From NCBI GenBank assembly GCA_022495005.1, contig JAGYXB010000374.1, forward strand, positions 1-64,000: a stretch of DNA of 64,000 nt. Direction: 5' to 3'. This stretch comes from Rhyacophila brunnea. Lineage: Eukaryota > Arthropoda > Insecta > Trichoptera > Rhyacophilidae. Shown piece by piece: positions 21,300 through 32,821 of this stretch. Both the position numbers and the translations under genes were made by a program. The notes beneath the pieces were generated by a model, which was not told where the DNA came from, ran no database searches, and saw only the letters and a program-made list of their open reading frames with translations. Each line of letters opens with the position of its first letter. Position 1 is the stretch's first letter.

Positions 21300-22371
21300 G
21301 GACCTTCACATTTATTAATACTGCTAACAGTTATCAGCCTTTTTGAGCTGGGAAATAATATATTAAAAATGGTGGGTAATGATGTTGATTCAAGTATGAA
21401 ATAAGTTATTCTTATTCCCCAGTCTTGTTGCACTTATTTACAATTATTAATATTATCTCACAATATTATGGTAATCTGATATTAACTTTTCTGAATGATG
21501 GGAAGCATGCACGTTGGGCATTAGGATTACACAGAAATAAAGCCTAAATGGTTGGAAATGTTTGGTTTGGTTAGGATAAGTTAGGTTAGGAGTAGATGGG
21601 GATGGTGAATCTTCGGGAGAATGGTTCTAGGACAATAACCCCCTCACAAAGACACAACATATTATATTAATTCCCCCTCAATGCCTCAATAACCCCTTAT
21701 TTAAAACCATTTCTATAAAACGCCCTGATGTATAAACCTCATGTATAAAAATAAAAAAAACTTTCAATAATTTTTTTTTGACGCAACAAACAATGGATTT
21801 AAATAAACATTTTAAGATAATTTTGTAATAAAAATCTATTTGACACAATAATAATAAATATAAATTTAAATTGAAAATTATAATGACATCTTATATGTGG
21901 TCTTAGGACGATTACATTACTGCAACCTACACATTGGATAAACATAGAGAAAAATGTTAATTCATTCAAAATATTGAAATCTATTGGGATTTTTTAAAAT
22001 TTATTTTTAAATACTTACCTACCTACCTAAATTTTTACATCCATTGTTTGTTGTGTCAAGGAAAACTTTATTTAGAGTTTTTGTTTTTATATGGGGGTTT
22101 TTTAAATGGGGTATTTTGTCCTGTTACCTATTGACGATATGGGGGTTAATGTCCGAGAATGCATGGTATGGCGTGCATTTATGCATTTTGTTGCCAAACA
22201 TTTTATTGCATGAATATTATAATTATATGAATAATCAAGAGTTGTTCGGTTGGGAAAAAATGTTTAACTGTGGAAAATGTGATCTTTGTTTTTCTTCTCG
22301 TTTGGTCTTGGTTTTAGTGAAATGTTTATAAATAGGTAAGTATATTATTTGTTAGATTAATTAATATATTA
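21300..22371. other. Spacer before the duplicated units
   Basis: AT-rich; a 95-codon hydrophobic + frame (22044-22331) has no recognisable domain. Nothing else seen. Confidence 0.4.
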
Positions 22372-22378
22372 CTAGCAG

Positions 22379-22694
22379 AGCCAGCTGGCGGTCGCCAGTC
22401 TGTCTCGCTAGGTCTTGCAGACGGCTTGGCGGTGTTGGATAGTAATATAATTGTGAAGTATGCATATACGGCGCCATAGTTTTCCCTTCGGGATGAATTT
22501 TCATTAACCTCAGACAGTTTGACATTTCGTTGATTTGTCAGTTTTACGATTTGCAAGTCGTCACTGCCAATATAAATTTGGGGTCATTTGTGTAGTCTAT
22601 TCTGGAGTTTGGCCTTCACAATATCGTCTGACACCACCTCAGGCTGCTTGGCCTAGTAGAACAGCTAGCAATCGCCGATTGCTACCACTGACAT
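22379..22694 (-). pseudogene. Degenerate reading frame in head A, unit 1
   Basis: On the - strand an ATG (22692-22694) opens MSVVAIGDC, interrupted by two TAG codons, then QPEVVSDDIVKAKLQNRLHK, a TGA, then PQIYIGSDDLQIVKLTNQRN, VKLSEVNENSSRRENYGAVY. The same sequence in unit 2 lacks the TAG codons. The TGA is shared by both copies. I do not recognise the protein. Confidence 0.35.
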
Positions 22695-23171
22695 TTTAAT
22701 TTTAATACAATATATGTGTAGGTATGTGCATTTAAATATGAAAAATAATTATACATCTCAATCAATTCAATATACAGCAATATATGTGAATAATATAAAT
22801 AGTGATCCAATATAACGTCAATATTAATCTCTTTTGGGTCCCATTTAGATAATAGAAATAGGTTAACAGCATAAAATATAAATTTAAACATTTTGTTTCA
22901 TTGTCCAAATAAATAAATAATATTTGACATTACAAAATGTCCAAATAAATAATATATAAAATAAATCCTTTTGCAGCCATAGAATAATATTTAAAAATCA
23001 AATTTTGAATTAAAAATTAACCTTAAACAATATAGTTTTCCAGTGCGGGACATTCATATCGAAACAAATGTTGATAAATAATAAAGCAATACATATTATA
23101 TCTGAGAGGAATATACCGATTCTGATAAGAATAGGAATTTGTAAGACCTAAAGATGTGGAATCAGCTTAAA

Positions 23172-23203
<32 letters not shown>

Positions 23204-23892
23204 TTGATGACGAGTGACGATGAGTGACGATATAAATGATTATGTATATAAAATCACAAATTTAAAAAAATATAGCCGTTTATATGACCAAGAAGAGTAG
23301 AATTAGGTTGAGATAACCTTCATCCAGCAGTGGATTGATCTTGGTTGATGATGATTATGACAATATTATGAATGGGTAATTATAATATCATAACATATAA
23401 TATAATTCATATGACCGACAGAAATACAAACAACTTACTTAGAGAGGCCTTTATCCACCAGTGGATTGATTCAGGCTCATGATGATAATGGCATTATAAA
23501 TATATATAATATATTATCACCAATTTTTATAAATACAGTAATTCAAATGACAGAAAGGAGTATAATAAGGCTATGGGAGGCCTTTATCCAGCAGTGGATT
23601 GGTTCTGGTCGATAATAATAAGAATGATAGAAATAGGTATAATATCACAAATTCGTTAAACCGATAGTAGTAGAATCACGTTACGGAACCCTTCATCCAG
23701 CAGTGGATTGATCCTGGTTGATGATGATGATGATGATGATGACGACGATATGAATAAGTAGATAAATAGCATTAGCATTTTTAATAAATATAGAAATTCA
23801 TTTAAGACTGTCAAGAATACAATCAACGTAGAGAGGCCTTCATCCAGCAGTGGATTGATTGAGGCTCGTGATAATAATGATATTATATATCG

Positions 23893-26141
23893 AAAATAAG
23901 AGCGACAACAGTGGAGGATGTGCGCGTCTGCAGAGGAGCCAATTGCGATTCTGATCACTTCCTGGTGAGAGCAAAATTAAAACAAAAAATCTCCTTAATA
24001 CTGAAAAAAGAAGGCCAGAGAAGAACTAAATGGAAAGCTGAAAAATTGAGGGATGAAGAAATTTTGGATAAATACCAGGAATCTATAGAAACAAACTTAA
24101 AAATGACTTTAATAACCGATGATGTGAATGTGGACTGGGAAAACAAAAAATTGTATTATCACGAGTGCCACAAAAATTCTGGGGGAAAACAAAGCAAAAA
24201 TAGATGCAGGATGGTTGATGATGATTGCAGGCAAGCATTGTTTGAAAAAAATGAAGCAAGGAAAAAATGCCTACAAAGGGAAACGCGCCAAAATTACGAA
24301 ACTTATAAAGAAAAGAGAAAAACTGCAACAAAGCTCTGTCGAGAGAAAAAGCGAATGATGCTCAAGAGAATACTCAAAGACATGGAACGTCAAAGAAGAA
24401 ACAATGATCCCAGAAAATTTTACAAGACTCTTCGAAATCTAACGAAATCCTATCAACCTAGATTAAACTCCTGTAAGGATAGTGAAGGACAAATGTTGAT
24501 CGAAAAGGAGGACACTATGGAAAGATGGAAAGGCTATTTCACAACACTTTTAAATCAGGCTTATAGTAATGGTCATGAGGAAACGGAAGAAGTATTGTAC
24601 CACACTGCTGAGGAATTTATTGATGAGCCTACTCTGCCTGAAGTAAGAAGAGCATTAAGATCGCTGAAAACAATAAAGCACCTGGAACCGACAGGATAAC
24701 AGCCGAGCTGATAAAGAGTGGTGGCCCAACACTGGAAGCAAATATCCACAAGATAATTCTCAATATTTGGGAAAAAGAAATTCTACCTGAGGAATGGAAG
24801 ATGGGTATAATCGTGCCTATTCTGAAAAAGGGAGACAAAACAATGTGCGATAACTACTAACAGAGGGATCACAATTCTAAACACAGCTTATAAAGTTTTC
24901 TCATCTGTACTGTCTAGCAGGTTAATGATCTATGGTGAGGAAATCCTGGGAGAATACCAATGCGGCCATAGATCACAATATCCATCTCATGAGGCAAACT
25001 ATGGAGAAAGCGCACGAATACAACCTTACACTCCACCACCTGTTTATTGATTTTAAACAAGCTTTCGACAGCGTGAATAGGGATAAGATGCTGCAAAGCC
25101 TAAAAATACTGGGAATTCCCTTAAAACTAGTAAGGCTAATAAAGACCACACTGACGGATACTCAAGCAGTTATCACTGTGCAAAATGAGCAAACTGAAAG
25201 CTTCAAAATCGAATCAGGTGTGAGACAAGGGGATGCGCTATCCTCTATGGTATTTAACCTTGTGGTGGAATCCATAGCTCGTAAAACCAACATAAGAGGA
25301 TGGGTAGATAACAGTACAACGAAGATGTGCGCTTATGCTGACGACATAGTAAGCAGATCCAAACAGAGGATGATCGACCATGGTGGCACTATGAAAATAA
25401 AAGCAGAAAAAGCTGGGCTGCAAATAAACCAGTCAAAAACTAAGTATATGGTAAGCACACGCGATCAGGTGCCGCTGCAGAATATAGACATAGGACAGCA
25501 TGCATATGAAGGGGTGGACAAGTTCACGTATCTCGGATCCAGCCTAAATACCCAAAATAAGACAGCAGAGGCGATAAAAATCCGCCTTATCTCCGGGAAT
25601 AAATGCTGGCATGCCTGCAAGCGACTGGTGGGGTCGAAAATTCTCGGCCCAAGAAGTAAACTTCTAATTTATAAAACAATTATAAGGCCAGTGGTCACTT
25701 ATGGCTGTGAGACTTGGTGCTTAACTCAAAACGAAGAAAACAAATTAGCTGTCTTCGAGCGCAAAATACTCCGCAAAATCTTTGGAACCACGTTGGAAAA
25801 TGGGAACTACAGAATAAAAATGAACCACGAATTGGAAGAGCTGATTGAACAGCAAACAATCATAAGATACTGTAAGTCCCAAAGACTACGATGGGCGGGA
25901 CATGTGGAGAGAATGCCTGAAGTTAGAGCGCCAAGGATCATGACGAAGTGGCTATCCCAATGGAAGAGACCCAGAGGCCGTCCAAGAAGGAGATGGGCTG
26001 ACGCCGTAGAAGTGGACTGGCATCATATATGAAGACCCGGTAACTGGAGAAGTGTGGCGAGAGACCGGAGTGAGTGGAGAGCGGTTGTGGAGGAGGCCAA
26101 ATCCCACCCAGGGATGTAGCGCCGTGGAAGAAGAAGAAGAA
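23893..26141 (+). mobile_element. 5'-truncated RTE-like LINE inserted in array 1
   Basis: The insertion begins ATAAGAGCGACAACAGTGG after the repeat sequence ...GATATTATATAT and ends in a GAAGAAGAAGAAGAA tail at about 26141, followed by GGTAAATAATATTATAATAT of the same repeat. Comparison with the intact repeat at 26251-26300 shows that the target is resumed with a few bases missing rather than duplicated. A simple-repeat 3' end rather than poly(A) fits the RTE group. The 5' end lies inside the endonuclease domain. Confidence 0.8.
23899..26119 (+). pseudogene. LINE endonuclease/reverse transcriptase, frameshifted
   Basis: The start carries the end of an APE-type endonuclease (CRGANCDSDHFLVRAKL), followed by a long basic linker to 24699. 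Frames then shift; NNKAPGTDRITAELIKSGGP and EEWKMGIIVPILKKGD are RT fingers, with a TAA near 24858. From 24932 the frame holds motif A (FIDFKQAFDSVNR), motif B (SGVRQGDALSSMVFNL), the catalytic CAYADDI, then YLGS, and the C-terminal LRWAGHVERMPEVRAPRIM and RPRGRPRRRWADAVE. A TGA at 26030-26032 interrupts the frame, which continues WRSVARDRSEWRAVVEEAKS to the natural stop at 26117-26119. Domain order endonuclease-RT and the GHVERMP/RDRSEWR tail are typical of RTE-type LINEs. At least two frameshifts and two stops make it inactive. Confidence 0.8.
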
Positions 26142-27199
26142 GGTAAATAATATTATAATATCACCTATTTTGATAAATATAACAATTTTTGTGTAAGTAA
26201 GGAGTAGAATAAGGTTGAGGAGGCTTTCATCCAGCAGTGGATTGATTGAGGCTCGTGATAATAATGATATTATATATAGATAGGTAAATAATATTATAAT
26301 ATCACCTATTTTGATAAATATAACAATTCATGTGTAAGTAAGGAGTAGAATAAGGTTGAGGAGGCTTTCATCCAGCAGTGGATAGATCCAGATTGATGAT
26401 GATAAGGATGATGAAAATAGTAAATATTATACAATATCACAAATTTTGATAACTATAACAATTCGTATATCTAACAGGAGTAGCATCAGGTTGCGGATCC
26501 CGTAGTGAATTGGTATAAATATGTAGATATTATAATAATTATATCACCTGTTATGCTGTCTTTTACGTAGTAATATCAGATTAATTAATAAAATAAAAAA
26601 ATATTTTTTTTTCATTCCTTCAGTAGATTCAAATTTGCCATATTAATATGACTATATTGTAATCTATGGAAATTAGTAGCCTTTAGGTAATTATTCAATA
26701 AAAAAATAGTGTGTGAACAGCCACAAAGAAGTAGGTATTTAAAAAAAATCAAATTTGGAATACAATTACGTTATCTATGGAATTAAACCAGTGACAGCGC
26801 TGGCAGACTATGCGAGGATTTCGAATCATTCCAAAATTATAGTTTTTTCACCACAAAAAAATTAAGTGCGCCAATGTGTACATAGTAACATTTGAATAAA
26901 AATAATTAGTTCTATCTGTCAATAAAGGATTAGAAGGTATTAAGCGACGAAGATGTAATTTTGTTAGGCGTGAACAGTAAATATGGCGATCGTATACGGT
27001 ATGTAAGAAAATATCGGATATAAACGTCACTTACCTGTAAAATCATGGAAAATTTCTGAAATGTGTTCAACTCAAACAGTAGATAATTCGGTAGCGCACA
27101 TATCGAAGTGAAGATGTAAAAATAACAATAAAATGTAGCTTAAATGAGCATTTGGTGCGTTTTCCAAAATCTCTTAGAATAATAATATATGGGTGACTA

Positions 27200-27510
27200 G
27201 CTGAGCCAGCTGGCGGTCGCCAGTCTGTCTTGCTAGGTCTTGCAGACGGCTTGGCGGTGTTGGATTTTAATATAATTGTGAAGTATGCATAGAGTTTTCT
27301 CTTCGGAATTGATTTTCATTCACCTCAAGACAGTTTGACATTTTGCTGATTTGTCAGTTTTACGATTTTCAAGTCGTCACTGTCAATATAAATTTGGGGT
27401 CATATGCGTAGTCTATTCTGGAGTCTGGCCTTCACAATATCGTCCGACACCACCTCAGGCTGATAGGCCAAATACAACAGCTTGCAATCGCCGATTGCGA
27501 CCACTGACAT
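27200..27510 (-). pseudogene. Degenerate reading frame in head A, unit 2
   Basis: The ATG (27508-27510) opens MSVVAIGDCKLLYLAYQPEV followed by VSDDIVKARLQNRLRI and a TGA. The frame then continues PQIYIDSDDLKIVKLTNQQN before a frameshift. Better preserved at its start than the unit 1 copy (no early TAG codons), which suggests that the source was a real coding exon captured before duplication. Confidence 0.35.
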
Positions 27511-27849
27511 TTTAATTGAATAAAATATGTGTAGTTATATAAATGTTTCGTTAAAACACGTGCATTTAAATTTGATAAATAATTATACATCTCATAAATT
27601 CGAATATAAAGCAATGTATGTGATTATTATAAATGGCGATCTAATATAACATGAATATTAATCTGCCACGGGACCCATTTAGATAATAAAAGGTTAGCAG
27701 TATATAAATAATAAATGCTTGCAGCCGTTGAATAATATTTAAAAAATCAGATTTTGAATTTAAATTTAACCTTAAATAACATAGTCTTCCGGTGCGGGAC
27801 ATTCATATCGAAACAAAATTTATTTTGGGTAGGGTTTGGGTATTATAAA

Positions 27850-28905
27850 TAGGTAGGTATATAAAATCACAAATTAAAAAAAAATATAGCAATTTATATG
27901 ACCAAGTAGAGAAGAATTAGGTTGGGATAACCTTCATCCAGCAATGAATTGATCCTGATTGATGATGATAAAAACGATATTATGAATGGGTAAATATAAT
28001 ATCAAGAATTTTGATAAATATAGCAATCGTTTAACCGCTAGTAGTAGAATCAGGTTGCGGAACCCTTCATCCAGCAGTGGATTGATCCTGGTTGATGATG
28101 ATGACTTTTTAGATATGTAGATAAATATAATATCACAGATTTTGATAAATACAGCAATTCAAATGACAGAAAGGAGTAGAATCAGGCTAGGGAGGCCTTT
28201 ATCCAGCAGTGGATTGGCTCAGGTCGATGATGATGAGAATGATAGAAATAGGTATAATATCACAAATTTGTTTCACCGCTAGTAGTAGAATCAGGTTGTG
28301 AAACCCTTCATCCAGCAGTGGATTGATCCTGGTTGATAATGATGACTAAGTATATAAATATGTAGCTAAATATAATATCACAGATTTTGATAAATATAGC
28401 AATTCAAATGACAGAAAGGAATAGAATCACGCTAGGGAGGTCTTTGTCCAGCAGCGGATTGGTTCAGGTCGATAATGATAATGATGATAGAATTAGGTAT
28501 AATATCACAAATTCGTTCAACTGATAGTAGTAGGATCACGTTGCGGAACCCTTCATCCAGCAGTGGATTGATGATGATGATGACGATATGAATATGTAGA
28601 TAAATAACATTAGCATTTTTAATAAATATAGAAATTCAATACTGTCAAGAATACAATCAACGTAGAGAGGCCTTCATCCAGCAGTGGATTTATTGAGGCT
28701 CGTGATAATAATGGCATTATATATAGATAATAATATAATATCACTGATTTTGATAAATATAACAATTCATGTGTAAGTAAGGAGTCGAATAAGGCTGAGG
28801 AGGCCTTCATCCAGCAGTGGATAGGTCAAGATTGATGATGATAGGGATGATAAAAATAGGTACTTAGATATTATACAATATCACACATTTTGATGCAATG
28901 GCAAC
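27850..28905 (+). repeat. Array 2 of RTE-tail-like repeats
   Basis: Eight cores with CCAGCAG (or a one-base variant) at 27938, 28071, 28203, 28312, 28448, 28557, 28678 and 28811; spacings 133, 132, 109, 136, 109, 121, 133. Several repeats correspond one-to-one with those of array 1 (for example 28557 with 23697 and 28678 with 23844), so the array existed before the large duplication. Confidence 0.85.
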
Positions 28906-29630
28906 TTTGTTAGTTTAATATGACTATATTCTGATCTATGGAAATAAGTAGCCTAGGTAATTATTCAATAAAAAAAGATTGAGTGAACAGCCACAGAGAA
29001 GTATTTAAAAAAATCAAATTTGGAATATCACGTTATCTATGAAATGGCGGACAGTGGCGGACGCCGCTGTCAGAAGATATTATACGTAGTGAATTGTACC
29101 AAGATTATGGTTTTTTTCACCGGAAAAAAGTGCTCCAATGCCTACATTACGATATTTAAATAAAAATAATCGATTTCGTTTGTCAAATAAAGGATTAGAA
29201 GGTCTTAAGCGACGAAGACGTCATTCTGATAGGCGTGGACAGTAAATATGGCGATCGTATACGGTGTGTAAGAAAATATCGGATATAAACGTCACGTACA
29301 TGTAAAATCATGGAAAATTTCTGAAATGTGTTCAATTCAATCGGTAGATGAATCGGTAGCGCACATTTCGAAGTGAAGATGTAAAAATAACAATAAAATG
29401 TCGCTTAAATGAGCTGTTAGTGCATTTTCCAAAATCTATTATTCCAAGATAATAATATATAGGAGATATATACCTATACCTATTCAAAAATTGACGCCCT
29501 TAAATCTCGGTGTTCACGCTGAGACCACGGCTTAGAATCCTGCATTTGAAAAAAATCACATGTTGTTATTCCAATGCATGTTTGATCCTGTGCAAGGACC
29601 CAATGGGTTAATACTATTGTATCTCTACAG

Positions 29631-31415
29631 CAGGGGTTCCCAACCCTTTTGTACTCTAGAGCACATTCTAAAATATCGGTAGGGTGGCGGGCACCACCTA
29701 TTTTTAATCGACAAACTCCTTCCATAACTTCTCATTTTCCCATAATTTATTTTCTTATATTCATAATTTATTAATAAATAATAAACAAAAATGTTTCAAA
29801 ATAATAAAACTATTATTCAAATTGCATACACACAGAGAAATGTATTTACAAAACGTAAACAAAGTAAACAAAACACAAATACAAAGAAAACATTTTATAA
29901 AAAAATAGAATATCAATATGTCAATGTGATCTTTGGCATTGCATATCATTGGCCATTGCCTCATAATTAGGAGAGTATGACGATAATCCTGTTAGCAAAC
30001 AATCATAAAGATGCTCATCGGTGAGTCGAAATCTATATCTTGATTTATTAAGTTCATGTTTGAAAACAATGATTCGCATAAATATGTCGAACCGAAAAAT
30101 GATTAAATTTTATATGCTGCTTTTTTCAAAAATGGGAACTTTTCTCTGTCCACTGTATTCCAAAAGTCCTCTGATATTAAGGTTTTAAGCAACATATCAT
30201 TCTTAAGCTCCAAAATTTCTAACTCTAGTTTTTTTACCTACCATTGCTGGTGCCCCATCGGTGGTTATCGCAGACAGCTTGTGCAAAGGCATATTTTTTG
30301 ACTTGGCGTATGTTCTGAATGTATTATAAATATCCTCACCCCTTGTCTGTCCTTTCATAGGTAATATTTGCAACATATCCTCTTTTACTGTGAAGTTACT
30401 AAATACCATTCTCACCATAACTGCTAATTGTGCGGTGTCTGTTATATCTGTTGACTCGTCAAATTGTAGCGAGAACCAGTCACATATTTCCAAGGCAGTC
30501 TTTAACTGAGTTTGTATGTCTGTTGAAATTGCATGTATTCTTTTTGTGACGGTGTTATTTGACAACTGTAAGTCTTGTATTGCTGAGACAATCTCTTGTT
30601 TGTTAGAAAATCCATCAAACAAACAATCGGCACCAGTCGAAATTAGTTTTTTAAACAACTCACCATCAATGAAAGGTTTCTTCATTTTTGCGAGCATGTG
30701 AGAAATTTTGAAAGAAGCAATAGTGGCCTTTTTAGAATTTTCCAGATGTCTAGTGAAAACAGTCTGTTGTGCAGTTAGACTTGATTTTAGTTGACATATT
30801 TTTTTCTTTCTTACTTCAGATTTAATTGGATAATTCACATCAAAAGTGGCATGAATTGTCTGAAAGTGTCGTTCAACATAATGTTTTTTCGGCACTGCAA
30901 TACTAATACCACACAACAAACAGACGCATTTATTTTTCACATTAAAGAAACAATATGATTCCTCTCAGTCAGTGTTAAAATTATAGGTTCGTTGTCTTTT
31001 ACTAGGTCCACTCATTTTAGAACTATATAGAATGAATATCAAAGCTCCTAATTCGTGTTTCGTCAGACGAAGATGTCTCCTAGCTAACTGTCGCGACCCG
31101 AATGAGGCAGCAATCGCAATCACAATGACAACAACGCGATTCCAGGCGGGGAATGCTATTTGCACATCACTTCTTGTACACGCCGAAAACCCGAACTGAG
31201 CCGATGATCGCCGAAGCAATCGGGACGGTACGAGCACCTGACCACTGTCACGTGCTTCGGCGTTCATCGGCTCAGTTCGTGGCGTTCGTTCACTTCGGGT
31301 TTTCTGCGTGTGTCAGGCTAGCGTGAAAATTCTGTCTCTGTCGAATAGTGGCGGGCACATACGAATCGTTCCGCGGGCGCCATGGTGCCCGCGGGCACGG
31401 GGTTGGGAACTCCTG
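29631..31415 (-). mobile_element. hAT DNA transposon with perfect 8-bp target duplication
   Basis: The left end CAGGGGTTCCCAACCC and the right end GGGTTGGGAACTCCTG are inverted repeats with one mismatch near the tip. Both flanks carry CTCTACAG (29623-29630 and 31416-31423), an exact 8-bp duplication. The CAGGGGTTCCCAACC terminus is characteristic of hAT elements. At 1785 bases it is shorter than an autonomous element and encodes a transposase with a central deletion. The subterminal region near 31260-31400 is GC-rich. Confidence 0.92.
29960..31015 (-). pseudogene. hAT transposase (BED-finger, ZBED5-like), internally deleted
   Basis: The ATG at 31013-31015 opens MSGPSKRQRTYNFNTD; a TGA follows where a tryptophan is expected (…NTDWEESYCF in relatives), then a zinc-binding CVCLLCG and KKHYVERHFQTIH (BED-like finger). 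The frame continues through the RNase-H-like start: WFSLQFDESTDITDTAQLAV with the first catalytic Asp and AITTDGAPAMVGK, ending at the stop 30203-30205. Beyond this about 30190-29960 encodes, with a frameshift and stop, EDFWNTVDREKFPFLKKAAY, SFFGSTYLCESLFSNMNLI and RYRFRLTDEHLYDCL, the hAT C-terminal dimerisation region. The middle of the protein, including later catalytic residues, is deleted. Confidence 0.85.
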
Positions 31416-31423
31416 CTCTACAG

Positions 31424-32308
31424 GGTACAGATTTTTGGTGCGTTTCAAAATGTTTCTAAAAATATAGAGCGGTCCGATTCGTAATTTAAAATTTATTTGA
31501 GTGAGCACATATTATTTTTTCTCATTCTCCAAGAGGTAGCCTCTACATAGGATACGTTCAATGCTCGTACCTACTTTGTCTTCTAATATTTCAGTAGCTA
31601 TCCTTTTTATATCACCATATCCACCAACCAATATTTTAATTCGTTAAATTGATAGACGTAATCTTTTGTGTTATGGGTTAGGTACATATCTACTTGCTTA
31701 ATATGTATTGTGGTGCGAATGGTGATCCGCATACAGCGTACCACGTTGCTAGTAACGCCACTGTATTTGTAGTGTTAGATATTATGGTTTTATAAGTTAA
31801 GTAGTGCGTCATATTATCTGCTGAAAAATTATGATTGACGGCATAATGCGCAGGGCATTAGGGAAGATATAATATTTAAGAAAATATAAAACTTCGCTAA
31901 ATATAGCCACTTTCATGCAAAATTACAGTTTTTTATTGTTATATAAAAATAAGCAAAATTTTCGCTTAGGCCTTAGTCGATTTAAAAAATCACCATTGTA
32001 ATAGACTGCATGTAAACTATATTGATCCCACTTTGTTATAAAAATTGATAAAAAAATATTACGCGGTTCTCTTCATCTTATTATTAAACATGGATTCCGC
32101 GAGAGCGATGAAGTGACAGAGTCGTATTGGGAAAAGATTGTAATATGCATGAAAATTGTAAATCTCTCTACGACCTATGTATACCTACTACGACGCTATC
32201 AATAATAAAATTGAGCCTAATCGATGTGTCTTTTTTGTGATTTCGAAATATTTAACTTCTGCGTAGGTATTGGTTATTTCCTGTTTGTTCTGTTACTCAA
32301 AAACTTCT
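31424..32308. other. Spacer, nothing recognised
   Basis: AT-rich sequence without open frames of note or terminal repeats. Confidence 0.4.
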
Positions 32309-32665
32309 TTTGAACATGTCCTGTCCTCATAAGATCATATGGGCCTCCACATAGTGTAGGTTTGTATTGATACATTCACTGCTGACAAGTTAATTACTTT
32401 TTAATTACTACATTGAAATATTTAAATAACATGTTAATTATATCTAATGGCCAAGTACTGTAAACGCGCCAGTAGCGTTGTTGGCACTAAATGAGTTTAC
32501 AGATTTTTGTTTAAACGAGAAATGGACGTTAGCCAATTGTTCAACATATTAGGTCCAGACTCCAAACGCTAATAATTAAAAATAATATGTGTAGGTGTTT
32601 GCCAGACCCAGGATTCGAACCTAGAACCCACAACATTATAAACCGCTCGGTCATCGTGGGGCTAC
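32309..32665 (-). mobile_element. tRNA-derived SINE (copy 4) with an internal insertion
   Basis: On the - strand the head (32665-32590) contains a complete box B GGTTCGAATCC (complement of GGATTCGAACC). The body motif with GTCTGGACCTAATATGTTGA follows and the tail complement of ATCATATGGGCCTCCACATA lies at 32335-32355. About 110 bases of foreign AT-rich sequence (about 32370-32485) interrupt the body compared with the other copies. Confidence 0.75.
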
Positions 32666-32821
32666 GTCAAAAACTACGGGATCAATATTAATCTAACTTG
32701 CATAGTACCAATTATTTATTAGAGTTTAATCATGAAACATTATCGAAGTGAAGAAATAATTTCTTGAAAATAACTGGAAAGTAAAGTACCTACAATAAAT
32801 ACGACAAAATATTCAACAGAA

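Larger units (their letters stand above)
23150..26540 (+). repeat. Array 1 of RTE-tail-like repeats, interrupted by a LINE
   Basis: The core CTTCATCCAGCAGTGGATTG recurs with CCAGCAG at 23183, 23334, 23455 (CCACCAG), 23588, 23697, 23844, then after the LINE at 26231 and 26372, with a degraded copy near 26500. Spacing is 109-151 bases. Each core is followed by a variable TGATGATGAT-type run and then by AATATCACAAATTTTGATAA and ATATAGCAATTC. The core plus TGATGA run is what the 3' ends of insect RTE/BovB-type LINEs look like. Confidence 0.85.
22372..27194. repeat. Tandem duplication, unit 1 (head A, repeat array, tail B)
   Basis: Head A (22372-about 23150) matches 27195-27830; the array 23150-26540 matches 27850-28905; tail B (about 26570-27180) matches 28910-29460. 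Head and tail copies align almost end to end with small indels. Unit 1 is longer mainly because a LINE (23893-26141) sits in its array; without it the unit is about 2.6 kb against about 2.3 kb for unit 2. The two units are adjacent and in the same orientation. Confidence 0.85.
27195..29465. repeat. Tandem duplication, unit 2
   Basis: Starts ACTAGCTGAGCCAGCTGGCG, matching ACTAGCAGAGCCAGCTGGCG at 22372, directly after tail B of unit 1. It ends near 29465 after the shared CAAAATCT / AATAATATAT sequence. It contains eight array repeats and no LINE. Confidence 0.85.

Noticed and set aside
24932..26032. 366-codon reverse transcriptase frame as an intact host or viral gene
   Set aside because: It is the central part of a frameshifted, 5'-truncated LINE with an endonuclease remnant upstream and a simple-repeat tail.
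23150..28905. Regularly spaced repeats resembling a CRISPR array
   Set aside because: Units are 109-151 bp and mostly conserved along their length in a eukaryotic, LINE-related context; no short repeat/unique spacer pattern and no cas genes.
30203..30940. hAT transposase frame as a domesticated host gene
   Set aside because: It sits between intact hAT ends with target duplication, has an early TGA, and lacks the middle of the protein.
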